Assembly (NCBI GenBank): GCA_965651535.1
Contig: CBFGSX010000032.1
Location: forward strand, 1-15,525
DNA length: 15,525 nucleotides
Source: JAQGJA01 sp965651535
Lineage (GTDB): Bacteria; Pseudomonadota; Alphaproteobacteria; Micavibrionales; SZUA-601
Reading direction: 5' to 3'
Shown piece by piece: positions 1-6,904 of this stretch. Each line of letters opens with the position of its first letter. Positions within the stretch are counted from its first letter, which is position 1. The position numbers and the translations under genes are program-made. The notes below the pieces were generated by a model. That model did no database searches. It was not told where the DNA came from and saw only the letters and a program-made list of their open reading frames with translations.

Positions 1-5
1 GATAC

Positions 6-28
6 GCGCTCTTTATTTTTAAGAGCGC
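6..28. other. Perfect hairpin upstream of the first gene
   Basis: An 8-bp perfect inverted repeat (gcgctctt at 6-13, aagagcgc at 21-28) encloses a T-rich 7-base loop. No T-run follows on either strand, so it is not a standard intrinsic terminator. It lies 18 bases before the start codon at 47, so it could be a 5' leader hairpin or part of a structure that begins outside the window. Confidence 0.4.
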
Positions 29-46
29 AAAAAGAAGGAAATAAAA

Positions 47-493
47 ATGATTAGAGTTCTCGTGCTTTCTTTAGTTTTTTTCTGTTTTGCGACTGTGGCG
101 TTTTCTCAGAGCAAGACAGACAAGGCTATTAATAATTGTGCGGCAGGAAAAAAAGATGCAGAGGTTGTGGAATGTTTAGAAGATGTAATAGTTGAAAGCT
201 TGAAAGAAATAAATAGCGTAATTTCATCTGCAGAAGATTTGAAAAATACATACCCAGATGATGAAGATATTTCCAATTATGTAGATAGGCTGAAGGAGTC
301 CCATAAAGCATGGGAGGTCTATACGCAGAACTATTGTTTAGATATGTGCCCTTATGGCAGCGCTTGTCCTGAGAGTGTTGCGGAAATGCAGACATATATG
401 TGCTTGTTGTATAAATCTAAACAATATTATGATGATATATCAGAGCAAGTCCGGCGTGCAAAAAATGTAGCACAGTCGCTAAACAAGCAATAA
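47..493 (+). CDS. Secreted Cys-rich LprI/DUF1311-like small protein
   Basis: 148 residues starting at ATG 47, with a GAAGGA ribosome site 6-7 bases upstream. Residues 1-20 form a Sec signal peptide with a hydrophobic core (VLVLSLVFFCFATVAF). The mature part holds six cysteines (C31, C43, C97, C101, C107, C119), an even number that suits periplasmic disulfides. The segment near residues 81-97 (RLKESHKAWEVYTQNYC), followed by a Gly-Ser stretch and a later Cys, resembles the LprI/DUF1311 pattern in which a Gln/His-Ala-Trp segment precedes Tyr-x-x-x-Cys. Some members of that family inhibit lysozyme, but this role is not shown here. Codon use is strikingly AT-rich compared with every other gene in the window, which suggests recent acquisition or relaxed selection. 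The family match is moderate; the secretion call is firm. Confidence 0.7.
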   Translation: MIRVLVLSLVFFCFATVAFSQSKTDKAINNCAAGKKDAEVVECLEDVIVESLKEINSVISSAEDLKNTYPDDEDISNYVDRLKESHKAWEVYTQNYCLDMCPYGSACPESVAEMQTYMCLLYKSKQYYDDISEQVRRAKNVAQSLNKQ

Positions 494-522
494 AAAAACG
501 GCCCGCGTTTTGCGCGGGCCGT
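491..522 (-). terminator. Intrinsic terminator of rpoH
   Basis: A perfect 10-bp GC-rich stem (498-507 with 513-522) has a 5-base loop. On the minus strand it is followed directly by seven U residues (491-497 on the plus strand is an A-run after T). It lies 24 bases past the rpoH stop. For the plus-strand gene ending at 493 there is no T-run, so it would act weakly if at all in that direction. Confidence 0.88.
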
Positions 523-545
523 CAGTCAAGACGAGATGAGTCCCC

Positions 546-1439
546 CTATTGTTCGATGAACAATTGATCTCTCTCGTCAACCTGTTCCATCAAAGACGTT
601 TTCAGTTTTTCAAACGCCCGTGCTTCGAGCTGGCGCACGCGTTCCTTGCTGACGCCCAGCTCCTGCCCCAGAGCTTCGAGCGTGACGACCTCGTTGCCGA
701 GGGCGCGCATCCGTACGATGTATTGCTCGCGGTCGTTGAGGTCGCCCAAGGCCTTGGCCAGCCATTTGTTGCGCGTTTCCTTGTCGCGCATGAACAAAAC
801 GACTTCTTCCGGGTTGGGGCGGTCATCGGCCAGCAGATCCTGAAACTCGGTCTCGCCGCCGTCCTCGCCGCCGCCGACGATGTTGTTGAGCGCCTGATCG
901 CCGCCATTCATGCGCTGTTCCATTTTGACGACGTCGTTATATTTGACGTCCAGCGTCTTGGCGATTTCATGGCGCGCGGCATCGGTCAGCGTTTCGCCGT
1001 CGCGGCCCTCGATTTTCGCGCGCAGGCGGCGGAAATTGAAGAACAGCGATTTTTGCGCCGAGGTTGTGCCCGTGCGGACGATCGACCAGTTGCGCAGGAT
1101 GAAATCCTGAATCATCGACTTGATCCACCAAGTCGCATAGGTCGAGAAACGAATGTCGCGGTCGGGATCGAAACGGTTCGCCGCCTCGAGCAATCCGATA
1201 TTCCCCTCTTGGATCAGATCGCCGACGGGAATGCCGTAATGGCGGAATTTCATTGCCACGGCCACAACCAGACGGGTGTATGCCTGGATCAATTTATGCA
1301 GCGCCTTTTCGTCCTTGTGATCGCGCCAGGCGCGAGCGAGGGCGAATTCTTCTTCGCGCTCGAGCATTTTTTCGGCCATGGCGCCGCGGATAAAAGTCAG
1401 ATCGGCTTTTTCAGTCAGCGGGTTGTCGAAGTGAGCCAT
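546..1439 (-). CDS. rpoH: RNA polymerase sigma-32 factor RpoH
   Basis: 297 residues, the usual length for RpoH, the alternative sigma factor that directs RNA polymerase to heat-shock promoters. Region 2.2 is visible at 74-92 (DLIQEGNIGLLEAANRFDP). Region 2.3/2.4 at 97-122 contains FSTYATWWIK and the -10 recognition helix. The RpoH box at 129-139 (QKSLFFNFRRL) separates RpoH from RpoD and RpoS. The region 4.2 helix-turn-helix lies at about 253-276 (TLEALGQELGVSKERVRQLE). The ATG at 1439 has a strong AAGGAGG site (plus-strand 1445-1451). The gene is monocistronic, with its own terminator at 491-522 and a divergently transcribed redoxin-like gene upstream. Alphaproteobacteria often carry more than one RpoH; which paralogue this is cannot be told here. 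Confidence 0.96.
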   Translation of the reverse strand: MAHFDNPLTEKADLTFIRGAMAEKMLEREEEFALARAWRDHKDEKALHKLIQAYTRLVVAVAMKFRHYGIPVGDLIQEGNIGLLEAANRFDPDRDIRFSTYATWWIKSMIQDFILRNWSIVRTGTTSAQKSLFFNFRRLRAKIEGRDGETLTDAARHEIAKTLDVKYNDVVKMEQRMNGGDQALNNIVGGGEDGGETEFQDLLADDRPNPEEVVLFMRDKETRNKWLAKALGDLNDREQYIVRMRALGNEVVTLEALGQELGVSKERVRQLEARAFEKLKTSLMEQVDERDQLFIEQ

Positions 1440-1479
1440 TGCAGCCTCCTTTTACTTCTGAACGGTGTGAACCCTTGAA

Positions 1480-1502
1480 ATCACCCTCGGATGAGCGGTG
1501 AT
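1480..1502 (-). other. Hairpin in the rpoH 5' leader
   Basis: Six pairs (atcacc at 1480-1485 with ggtgat at 1497-1502) extend through one bulged base into three more pairs (ctc/gag) closed by a 4-base loop. It lies about 40-60 bases upstream of the rpoH start. If the transcript begins further upstream it would be in the mRNA leader. A regulatory role is not shown. Confidence 0.35.
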
Positions 1503-1593
1503 ATTCCTTCTACGGGGCGGACGGGCGTTTGGATCACCCTATGTTATTGGCATAAATGCGGATAATTTTAGTGAAATCGGTGTCGGGTAATGC

Positions 1594-1622
1594 TTGACCC
1601 ACAAGGCGTTAACGCGCAAAAT
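1594..1622 (+). promoter_or_regulatory. Candidate sigma-70 promoter of the redoxin-like gene
   Basis: TTGACC (1594-1599), a 17-base spacer, then CAAAAT (1617-1622). This gives an initiation point near 1629 and a leader of about 38 bases before ATG 1668. The -35 matches 5 of 6 and the -10 matches 4 of 6 consensus bases. Its position also argues against translation starting at the in-frame ATG at 1590. Confidence 0.5.
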
Positions 1623-1667
1623 GCCATAAATCCAAAACGGATTCATTTACCCGGGGGAGATATTTCC

Positions 1668-2696
1668 ATGCGCTCTTATTTGTTGGCGACGACGCTTCTT
1701 GTTTCCGTTGCTTTCGCTTCGACGGCTTTTGCCGCGGGCGGGCTTCACAAGCACGACAAGTCGATTGCAAGCCATGGCTATAATGTTGTCATCGACACGG
1801 TGGCGGCGCCGGGCGAAGGTCTCGACCTCAAGGACGAGCTGGACAAAGGCATTGTCCGCGATCACCTCATCAAGGCACCCGCCGCGTCGCCTGCGATGCC
1901 CGCGCCCGATGGCGGCGACGTAAAGCCTCTGATGCCGCCGCAGCCCGAGCCGACCGTTTCGCCGCAATCGGGCATGGATCCGACCGCGCCGATCGAGGTC
2001 GGCACGATGGCCCCGAATATCATGCTGCCTTCGGCGCAGGGAAATTTCGTCAGCCTCGCCGACAAGCTCGCGCAAGGCCCGACTTTGGTGCTGTTCACGC
2101 GCAACACTTCCAGCCCCTATGACATCCAGCAGCTGCAATTGCTGCAAAAAAATCTCGCCAAGCTGAATCATTACGGCATTCAGGTTTTGGCCGTGACGCC
2201 CGACCCGCTCGACAACATCCAGCGCGCGCAAGCCAAATACGGTATTACCTTTGATATCCTCAGCGACAATACGAACGTCTTCGCCCAGCAATTCGGTGTG
2301 CTGCAATATGCCGCGCCGACGCCCAGCCTGTTCAGCATCGACAAGGACGGCCGCGTTGCCGCCATCCAGCTGCAACCGAAAATGTCCGCCGTGTTCGACC
2401 TGAACGACGCTACCGATCCTTTCCTCGGCCAGCAGGCCACAGCGCCGACGCAACATCGCCAGCCGATTGCCGCAATGACCGACGCGCCGCAGCAACAGGC
2501 GACCGTCAATACGCTGGCCGCGCAGGAGCCTGCCGCCGGATCGGATATCGCGCCGCAGGGCGGAACGACGGAAAACGTCATGCCTTCCGTGCCGTCGCCG
2601 CAAGCCGATCAGCTTTTCGTGCCAAAGATCAGCATGAAGCTCCCGCCCAGCCATCCGGACTATAAAAAGTCCCTCCGCGTTGGGATGGATATCTAA
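1668..2696 (+). CDS. Exported peroxiredoxin-fold (AhpC/TSA-like) protein lacking cysteines
   Basis: 342 residues from ATG 1668, chosen for its GGGGGAG site (1653-1659), the signal peptide that begins there (cleavage near AFA at 21-23) and a promoter inside the longer upstream frame. Residues 23-108 are a Pro-rich, probably disordered linker. Residues 109-245 follow the AhpC/TSA redoxin layout: IEVGTMAPNIMLPSAQG, then LVLFTRNTSSPYD, a long helix, VLAVTPDP, FDILSD, APTPSLFSIDKDGRV. Where the related family has Trp-Cys-Pro-Tyr-Cys, this protein reads Ser-Ser-Pro-Tyr-Asp (148-152). No cysteine occurs anywhere in the translated protein, so thiol peroxidase chemistry looks impossible. The C-terminal 95 residues are Ala/Gln/Pro-rich and unrecognised. 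It is probably periplasmic, with a structural, binding or scaffold role. The gene stands alone, convergent with rpoD. Confidence 0.85.
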   Translation: MRSYLLATTLLVSVAFASTAFAAGGLHKHDKSIASHGYNVVIDTVAAPGEGLDLKDELDKGIVRDHLIKAPAASPAMPAPDGGDVKPLMPPQPEPTVSPQSGMDPTAPIEVGTMAPNIMLPSAQGNFVSLADKLAQGPTLVLFTRNTSSPYDIQQLQLLQKNLAKLNHYGIQVLAVTPDPLDNIQRAQAKYGITFDILSDNTNVFAQQFGVLQYAAPTPSLFSIDKDGRVAAIQLQPKMSAVFDLNDATDPFLGQQATAPTQHRQPIAAMTDAPQQQATVNTLAAQEPAAGSDIAPQGGTTENVMPSVPSPQADQLFVPKISMKLPPSHPDYKKSLRVGMDI

Positions 2697-2699
2697 TCA

Positions 2700-2725
2700 A
2701 AAAGCCCCTCAAACGAGGGGCTTTT
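2700..2725. terminator. Bidirectional intrinsic terminator between the redoxin gene and rpoD
   Basis: An 11-bp perfect stem (2700-2710 with 2715-2725) has the loop aaac. The outer stem pairs are A:T, so each strand ends in a T-run (TTTT on plus, TTTTT on minus). It lies between convergent genes and probably serves the plus-strand gene and, past the repeat, rpoD. Confidence 0.85.
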
Positions 2726-2738
2726 GTTTATCTTATTT

Positions 2739-2816
2739 GTCATCCCCGTGAAAACGGGGATCCAGCGGCGAAAAACCTGAATGTTAAACTGGATTCCCGC
2801 TTTCGCGGGAATGACG
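2739..2816. repeat. Large imperfect palindromic intergenic repeat
   Basis: Two arms of about 27 bases (2739-2765 and 2789-2816) are near-perfect reverse complements, around a 23-base centre. Each arm contains its own smaller hairpin: CCCCG-tgaaaa-CGGGG on the left, TTCCCGC-ttt-CGCGGGAA on the right. The arm type (gtcatCCCCG...CGGGGatccag) resembles a palindromic repeat I recall as common in intergenic regions of many proteobacterial genomes. It is the only copy in this window. It lies in the 3' region of rpoD and could fold in that transcript. Confidence 0.8.
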
Positions 2817-2826
2817 GATTGAAGAA

Positions 2827-4824
2827 TTACGTATCCAAAAAGCTTCTCAATTTGCGCGAGCGGGAAGGGTGTTTCAGCTTGCGCAGCGCCTTGGCTTCGA
2901 TCTGGCGGATACGTTCGCGGGTCACCGTGAATTGCTGTCCGACTTCTTCCAAAGTATGATCCGTGTTCATGCCGATACCGAAACGCATCCGCAGCACGCG
3001 TTCCTCGCGGGCGGTGAGGGTGGACATGATGCGGTTGACCGTCTCGCGCAGGTTTTGGTTGATCGCGGCGTCGAGCGGTTGGATCGCGGTCTTGTCTTCA
3101 ATAAAGTCGCCCAATTGTGAGTCTTCTTCGTCGCCGACCGGGGTTTCGAGCGAGACCGGCTCCTTGGCGATCTTCATGACCTTGCGGACTTTTTCCAGCG
3201 GCATATGCAGACGCGCGGCCAGTTCCTCGGGCGTCGGTTCGCGGCCCATCTCGTTGATCATCTGGCGCGACATACGCAGGATCTTGTTGATCGTCTCGAT
3301 CATATGCACCGGAATACGAATGGTGCGCGCCTGATCCGCGATGGAACGCGTAATCGCCTGACGAATCCACCAGGTCGCATAGGTCGAGAATTTATAGCCG
3401 CGGCGGTATTCGAATTTGTCCACGGCCTTCATCAGACCGATATTCCCCTCTTGGATAAGGTCGAGGAATTGCAATCCGCGATTGGTGTATTTCTTGGCCA
3501 GCGAAATCACAAGGCGCAAGTTGGCTTCGATCATTTCCTTTTTGGCGCGGGCGGCTTCGCGTTCGCCCTTTTGGATCAGGCCGACGATGCGGCGGAATTC
3601 CTTGATCGGCAGGCCGGAATCGCGTGCGATGGTGTCAATTTCCTCGCGCAAGGCTTCGGCCTTTTTGCCAGATTTCTCGGCGAAATCCTTCCAGCCCTTG
3701 CCGTCGCGCTTCTTGACGTCCTTGATCCAGTTCGGGTCTTGTTCGTGGCCGTAATACGAGTCGAGGAAATCCTCGCGCTTGACCTTGGCGTCGAGCGCCA
3801 GACGCAGTAATTTTCCTTCAATGCCGACCAGTTTGCGGTTGAGCGCGTAATGCTGGTGGATCAGCTCCTCGACGCGGATCGGGTTGAGGTGAACGTTTAC
3901 CATCAAATCCATCAGGCGCATTTTAAGGTCGTGGAATTTCTTGTCCTGCTGCGGCGTGGTCTTTTTGCCGGCGGCAAAAGCGTCCATGCGCGCGATCTGC
4001 AGGTCGTACATCTTCTTATAAGTGTCGCCGATGGACGCAAAGGTTTCCAATACCTGCGGTTTCAGTTCGGCTTCCATGGCCGAGAGGGACAGGGCAAGTT
4101 CGTCGACCTCTTCCTCGACTTGGCCTTCGCCCTCGGATTCCTCGTCGTCGCCGGATTTCTTGGGTTTTTCGTCCTCGTCATCCTCATCGTCGCGCGGGGC
4201 AGGGGTCTCGCGCATCGAGCCGCCATAAGTCGCTACAAGGTCGATCACGTCACGCAACAAAACACGGCCTTCCTGCAAGGCGTCGTGCCAGCCGATAATG
4301 GCCTGAATGGCCATCGGGCTTTCGCAAATGCCGCCGATCATGGTTTCGCGGCCCGCCTCGATGCGCTTGGCGATGGCAATCTCGCCTTCGCGGCTCAATA
4401 ACTCGACCGTGCCCATCTCGCGCAGATACATGCGCACGGGGTCGTCGGTGCGGCCGATATTAGCGTCGTCGACGTTGCCGCCCGCGATCGCATAGGTCTT
4501 GCGACCGTGACGGTCGACGGCTTCGTCCTCGTCGTCGTCATCGCCCTTGGCGGCGGTCTTTTTCTCGCCGCCTTCTTCCTCGTCCTCATCGTCGGCGTCG
4601 ATGACATTGATCCCCAGATCGGAGAGCATCGTCATCACGTCTTCGATCTGTTCGGACGTGTATTGATCTTCGGGGATTGTCTGGTTCAGCTCGTCATAGG
4701 TGACGTAGCCGCGCGTCTTGGCGCGGTCGATCATGCGCTTGACGATCTTGCTCATTGCCTTTTCGGCGGTGCCGTCATCGCTGTCGTCGGGCATTTGATC
4801 GTGGGTGTCGTTCTTGGAAACCAT
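2827..4824 (-). CDS. rpoD: Primary sigma factor RpoD (sigma-70)
   Basis: 665 residues, full length. It directs RNA polymerase to housekeeping promoters. Region 1.1 lies near 25-72 (MIDRAKTRGYVTYDELNQ). Region 1.2 lies near 127-160 (DDPVRMYLREMGTVELLSRE). A large non-conserved region runs about 161-425. Region 2 includes LDLIQEGNIGLMKAVDKFEY and YKFSTYATWWIRQAITRSIA (about 454-497). Region 3 is about 510-585, and the region 4.2 helix-turn-helix is about 624-650 (TLEEVGQQFTVTRERIRQIE). Two strongly acidic stretches occur, at 76-105 and 211-243. It follows dnaG by 21 bases as an operon. The ATG at 4824 has no purine-rich ribosome site: the preceding bases are C-rich (cccctccgccc). An in-frame ATG at residue 24 (MSKIVKRM) follows a GAAAAGG stretch and is an alternative start. 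Confidence 0.97.
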   Translation of the reverse strand: MVSKNDTHDQMPDDSDDGTAEKAMSKIVKRMIDRAKTRGYVTYDELNQTIPEDQYTSEQIEDVMTMLSDLGINVIDADDEDEEEGGEKKTAAKGDDDDEDEAVDRHGRKTYAIAGGNVDDANIGRTDDPVRMYLREMGTVELLSREGEIAIAKRIEAGRETMIGGICESPMAIQAIIGWHDALQEGRVLLRDVIDLVATYGGSMRETPAPRDDEDDEDEKPKKSGDDEESEGEGQVEEEVDELALSLSAMEAELKPQVLETFASIGDTYKKMYDLQIARMDAFAAGKKTTPQQDKKFHDLKMRLMDLMVNVHLNPIRVEELIHQHYALNRKLVGIEGKLLRLALDAKVKREDFLDSYYGHEQDPNWIKDVKKRDGKGWKDFAEKSGKKAEALREEIDTIARDSGLPIKEFRRIVGLIQKGEREAARAKKEMIEANLRLVISLAKKYTNRGLQFLDLIQEGNIGLMKAVDKFEYRRGYKFSTYATWWIRQAITRSIADQARTIRIPVHMIETINKILRMSRQMINEMGREPTPEELAARLHMPLEKVRKVMKIAKEPVSLETPVGDEEDSQLGDFIEDKTAIQPLDAAINQNLRETVNRIMSTLTAREERVLRMRFGIGMNTDHTLEEVGQQFTVTRERIRQIEAKALRKLKHPSRSRKLRSFLDT

Positions 4825-4845
4825 GGGCGGAGGGGTCTTCGCAGG

Positions 4846-6693
4846 TTAGAGGGAATCGTCCAGAAGGGTTTGCTCCTGTTGGCTCAGGGCCACCAGACGG
4901 TCGGCGGTGTCGTCGCTGTAATCCGTTCGAACGGCTTGTAAAAGGCGGGTTTTGTCCCGTGAGACCGTTTTGATCTGCATCCGCGTCCACACATCCTTCC
5001 AGCCTTCGTTGACCTGATCAGCGGGGGTTCCGGGTCGTGCGAACCCGAAAAGCTGATAGATCGAATCGTGCAACAGGTTGGTTAAGATAGACTCAAGTCC
5101 TCGTTCTGACAAGAAATCTTTGACCGATTCACTTGTTAATATGTCATCTTCGGGACGGTCATGCATCAGCGTGACCAAAGCCTCGCGCACGGCATCCATT
5201 TCCGGGGTCGGCGCGGAGTGCGCGGCAAAGAGCTCAAGGTCTTGCTCCAGAAGGAAGGGATGGTTGATCGCCGCCGCCAAGAGAACTTGCCAGCTCCGCT
5301 TTTCAAGGTCGTCGGCGGGCTTGCGGATCTTGACGGGCAGGACGGGGGCGGGCTTTTTACCTTTGGCAAATTTGCCCGAAGGCGTGGCGGAACGGCCCAG
5401 ATGGAACAGCCTGTCTTTGAGGGTCTGGCGGTAATTCTGTTGCAGAACCGGGTCGGCAATGCGGCGGATGGCGGTGTCCAAATTGGTCTGAAGCGCGGCG
5501 CGTCCCTCGGGGGTGGCGGGGTGCTGTTTCAGCTCGCGCTCCCACAGCGCATCGAACACGCCCGAAGCCTGATCGAGGACGGATTGCATGGCGGCCGCGC
5601 CTTTTTTCTGGGTCAGCGAGTCCGGGTCTTCGCCCGAAGGCAAAAACGCCAGCCGCAGGGATTTTTGTGCCGTTAGGTGGGGCAGGATACGATCAATGGC
5701 GCGATAGGCTGCGTTCTGGCCCGCACTATCGCCGTCAAAGCACAAAATCGGCGGTGCTTCGGGCGGCGAGGCTTTCCACGCCAGCATCATATGCTCCTCG
5801 GTCAGCGCCGTGCCAAGCGGCGCGACGGCGGTGGTGAACCCGCTCTGGTTCAGGCTGATGACGTCCATATAACCTTCGACCAGGATGAGGGGCGTCTTGG
5901 CGTTGATCTGCGCGCGCGCCTGCGCCAGGCCGTAAAGCACGCCGCTTTTGTTGAACAGAATCTGTTCCGCCGAGTTGATGTATTTGGGTGGTTTTTCATT
6001 CAACGTCTGTCCGGCGAAGGCCGCGTCCAGATGCCGCCCGCCAAAGGCGATGACGCGGCCGCGCGCATCGGTGACGGGGAACATGACGCGCCCGCGGAAA
6101 AAGGAATAGGGTTTGTCGGCCTTGTCTTCGCGGGCTGATTTTTTCAACAGGCCCAGCGTCACAAGGTCGTCGATTTTCAAATCCTGCTGCACCCAGGCCT
6201 CGCGCGCGGCGTCCCATGAATTGGGCGCATAGCCCAGACGGAAGCGCGCGATGGTTTCGTCGCTCAGGCCGCGCTCTTTAAGATAGCGCAAGGCAAAGCC
6301 GTTTTGCGGGTGGTGAAGCTGCGCCTCAAACCATTTGGCGATGCGTTCCGTCACCTGCATCATGCGTTGCATCGCGTCGAATTTTTCCGCCGATTTCGGA
6401 TCGGGTTTGGGGATTTCCATCCCGGCCTCGGCGGCCAGTCCTTCGACCGCCTCCATAAAGCCCAAATTGTCGTGGCGCATCCGAAAGGATACCGCGTCGC
6501 CATGCGCGCCGCAGCCGAAGCAATGGAAAAATCCCTTGGCGTCGTTGACGTAAAAGGAGGGGGTCTTCTCGTTGTGGAACGGACAGCAGGCTTTGAACTC
6601 GCGGCCCGCGCGCGTCAGTTTGACCCGTCGGCCGATAATCTCCGACAGGGTCAAGCGTCCCCGCAATTCGTCCAGAAAGCGTTTGTCCAGCAC
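4846..6693 (-). CDS. dnaG: DNA primase DnaG
   Basis: 615 residues; it synthesises RNA primers at the replication fork. The N-terminal zinc finger has all ligands: C37-P-F-H40 and C58-x-x-C61, inside the CHC2 pattern CPFHNEKTPSF. The Toprim catalytic core shows EGYMD (273-277), FDGDSAG (319-325) and GEDPDS (354-359). The RNA polymerase-like segment FRGRVMFPVTDARGRVIAFG spans 199-218. The C-terminal 200 residues fit the helicase-binding domain but are poorly conserved. The start is GTG at 6693 with an AGGGGA site (plus-strand 6700-6705). It is the first gene of a dnaG-rpoD operon, the remnant of the classic macromolecular synthesis operon. rpsU is not adjacent, and the upstream neighbour is divergent greA. 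Confidence 0.97.
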   Translation of the reverse strand: MLDKRFLDELRGRLTLSEIIGRRVKLTRAGREFKACCPFHNEKTPSFYVNDAKGFFHCFGCGAHGDAVSFRMRHDNLGFMEAVEGLAAEAGMEIPKPDPKSAEKFDAMQRMMQVTERIAKWFEAQLHHPQNGFALRYLKERGLSDETIARFRLGYAPNSWDAAREAWVQQDLKIDDLVTLGLLKKSAREDKADKPYSFFRGRVMFPVTDARGRVIAFGGRHLDAAFAGQTLNEKPPKYINSAEQILFNKSGVLYGLAQARAQINAKTPLILVEGYMDVISLNQSGFTTAVAPLGTALTEEHMMLAWKASPPEAPPILCFDGDSAGQNAAYRAIDRILPHLTAQKSLRLAFLPSGEDPDSLTQKKGAAAMQSVLDQASGVFDALWERELKQHPATPEGRAALQTNLDTAIRRIADPVLQQNYRQTLKDRLFHLGRSATPSGKFAKGKKPAPVLPVKIRKPADDLEKRSWQVLLAAAINHPFLLEQDLELFAAHSAPTPEMDAVREALVTLMHDRPEDDILTSESVKDFLSERGLESILTNLLHDSIYQLFGFARPGTPADQVNEGWKDVWTRMQIKTVSRDKTRLLQAVRTDYSDDTADRLVALSQQEQTLLDDSL

Positions 6694-6798
6694 CGCGATT
6701 CCCCTAGCGTCTTCCTTTGTGCCTTGAGATAGGCTGGAAGTAAACAGGGCAAGAAGAGGTGGAAGGCATTGGATTGACTGACTTTCCGCCGATTGGGC

Positions 6799-6827
6799 TT
6801 GAGTGTTAACCTTTTTTGTGGTTCAAT
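6799..6827 (+). promoter_or_regulatory. Candidate sigma-70 promoter of greA
   Basis: TTGAGT (6799-6804), a 17-base spacer, then TTCAAT (6822-6827); each element matches 4 of 6 consensus bases. Predicted initiation near 6834 gives a leader of about 70 bases that contains the hairpin at 6849-6884. Confidence 0.5.
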
Positions 6828-6848
6828 GGAGCCACTCACGGTAAACAC

Positions 6849-6884
6849 AGTGCCCCCTTTCAATGCGGGCGCTTTTTTATTTTA
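6849..6884 (+). terminator. Terminator-like hairpin inside the greA leader
   Basis: A 7-bp stem (agtgccc with gggcgct, 6849-6855 and 6867-6873, one G:U pair) has an 11-base loop and is followed by a T-rich tract (ttttttatttta). It lies after the predicted promoter and before the greA ribosome site at 6895. It could therefore end transcription early and release an RNA of about 45-50 bases. In Escherichia coli the greA leader is also terminated early and yields the small RNAs called GraL; whether this is an equivalent is inference. Confidence 0.5.
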
Positions 6885-6904
6885 TCACCCGAACGAGGAA
6901 GATA

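Noticed and set aside
6..28. Left-edge hairpin as an intrinsic terminator
   Set aside because: No T-run follows the stem on either strand.
549..1478. A 309-codon plus-strand frame running antisense across all of rpoH
   Set aside because: It is the codon-position mirror of a clear RpoH gene in GC-rich DNA. It has no ribosome site and no recognisable protein pattern.
1590..1667. Upstream in-frame start of the redoxin-like gene
   Set aside because: It would put 26 polar residues before the signal peptide, lacks a ribosome site and overlaps the likely promoter.
1647..2654. A 335-codon minus-strand frame antisense to the redoxin-like gene
   Set aside because: Its Arg/Gly/His-rich content is typical of shadow frames. 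The plus-strand gene has a signal peptide, ribosome site, promoter and terminator.
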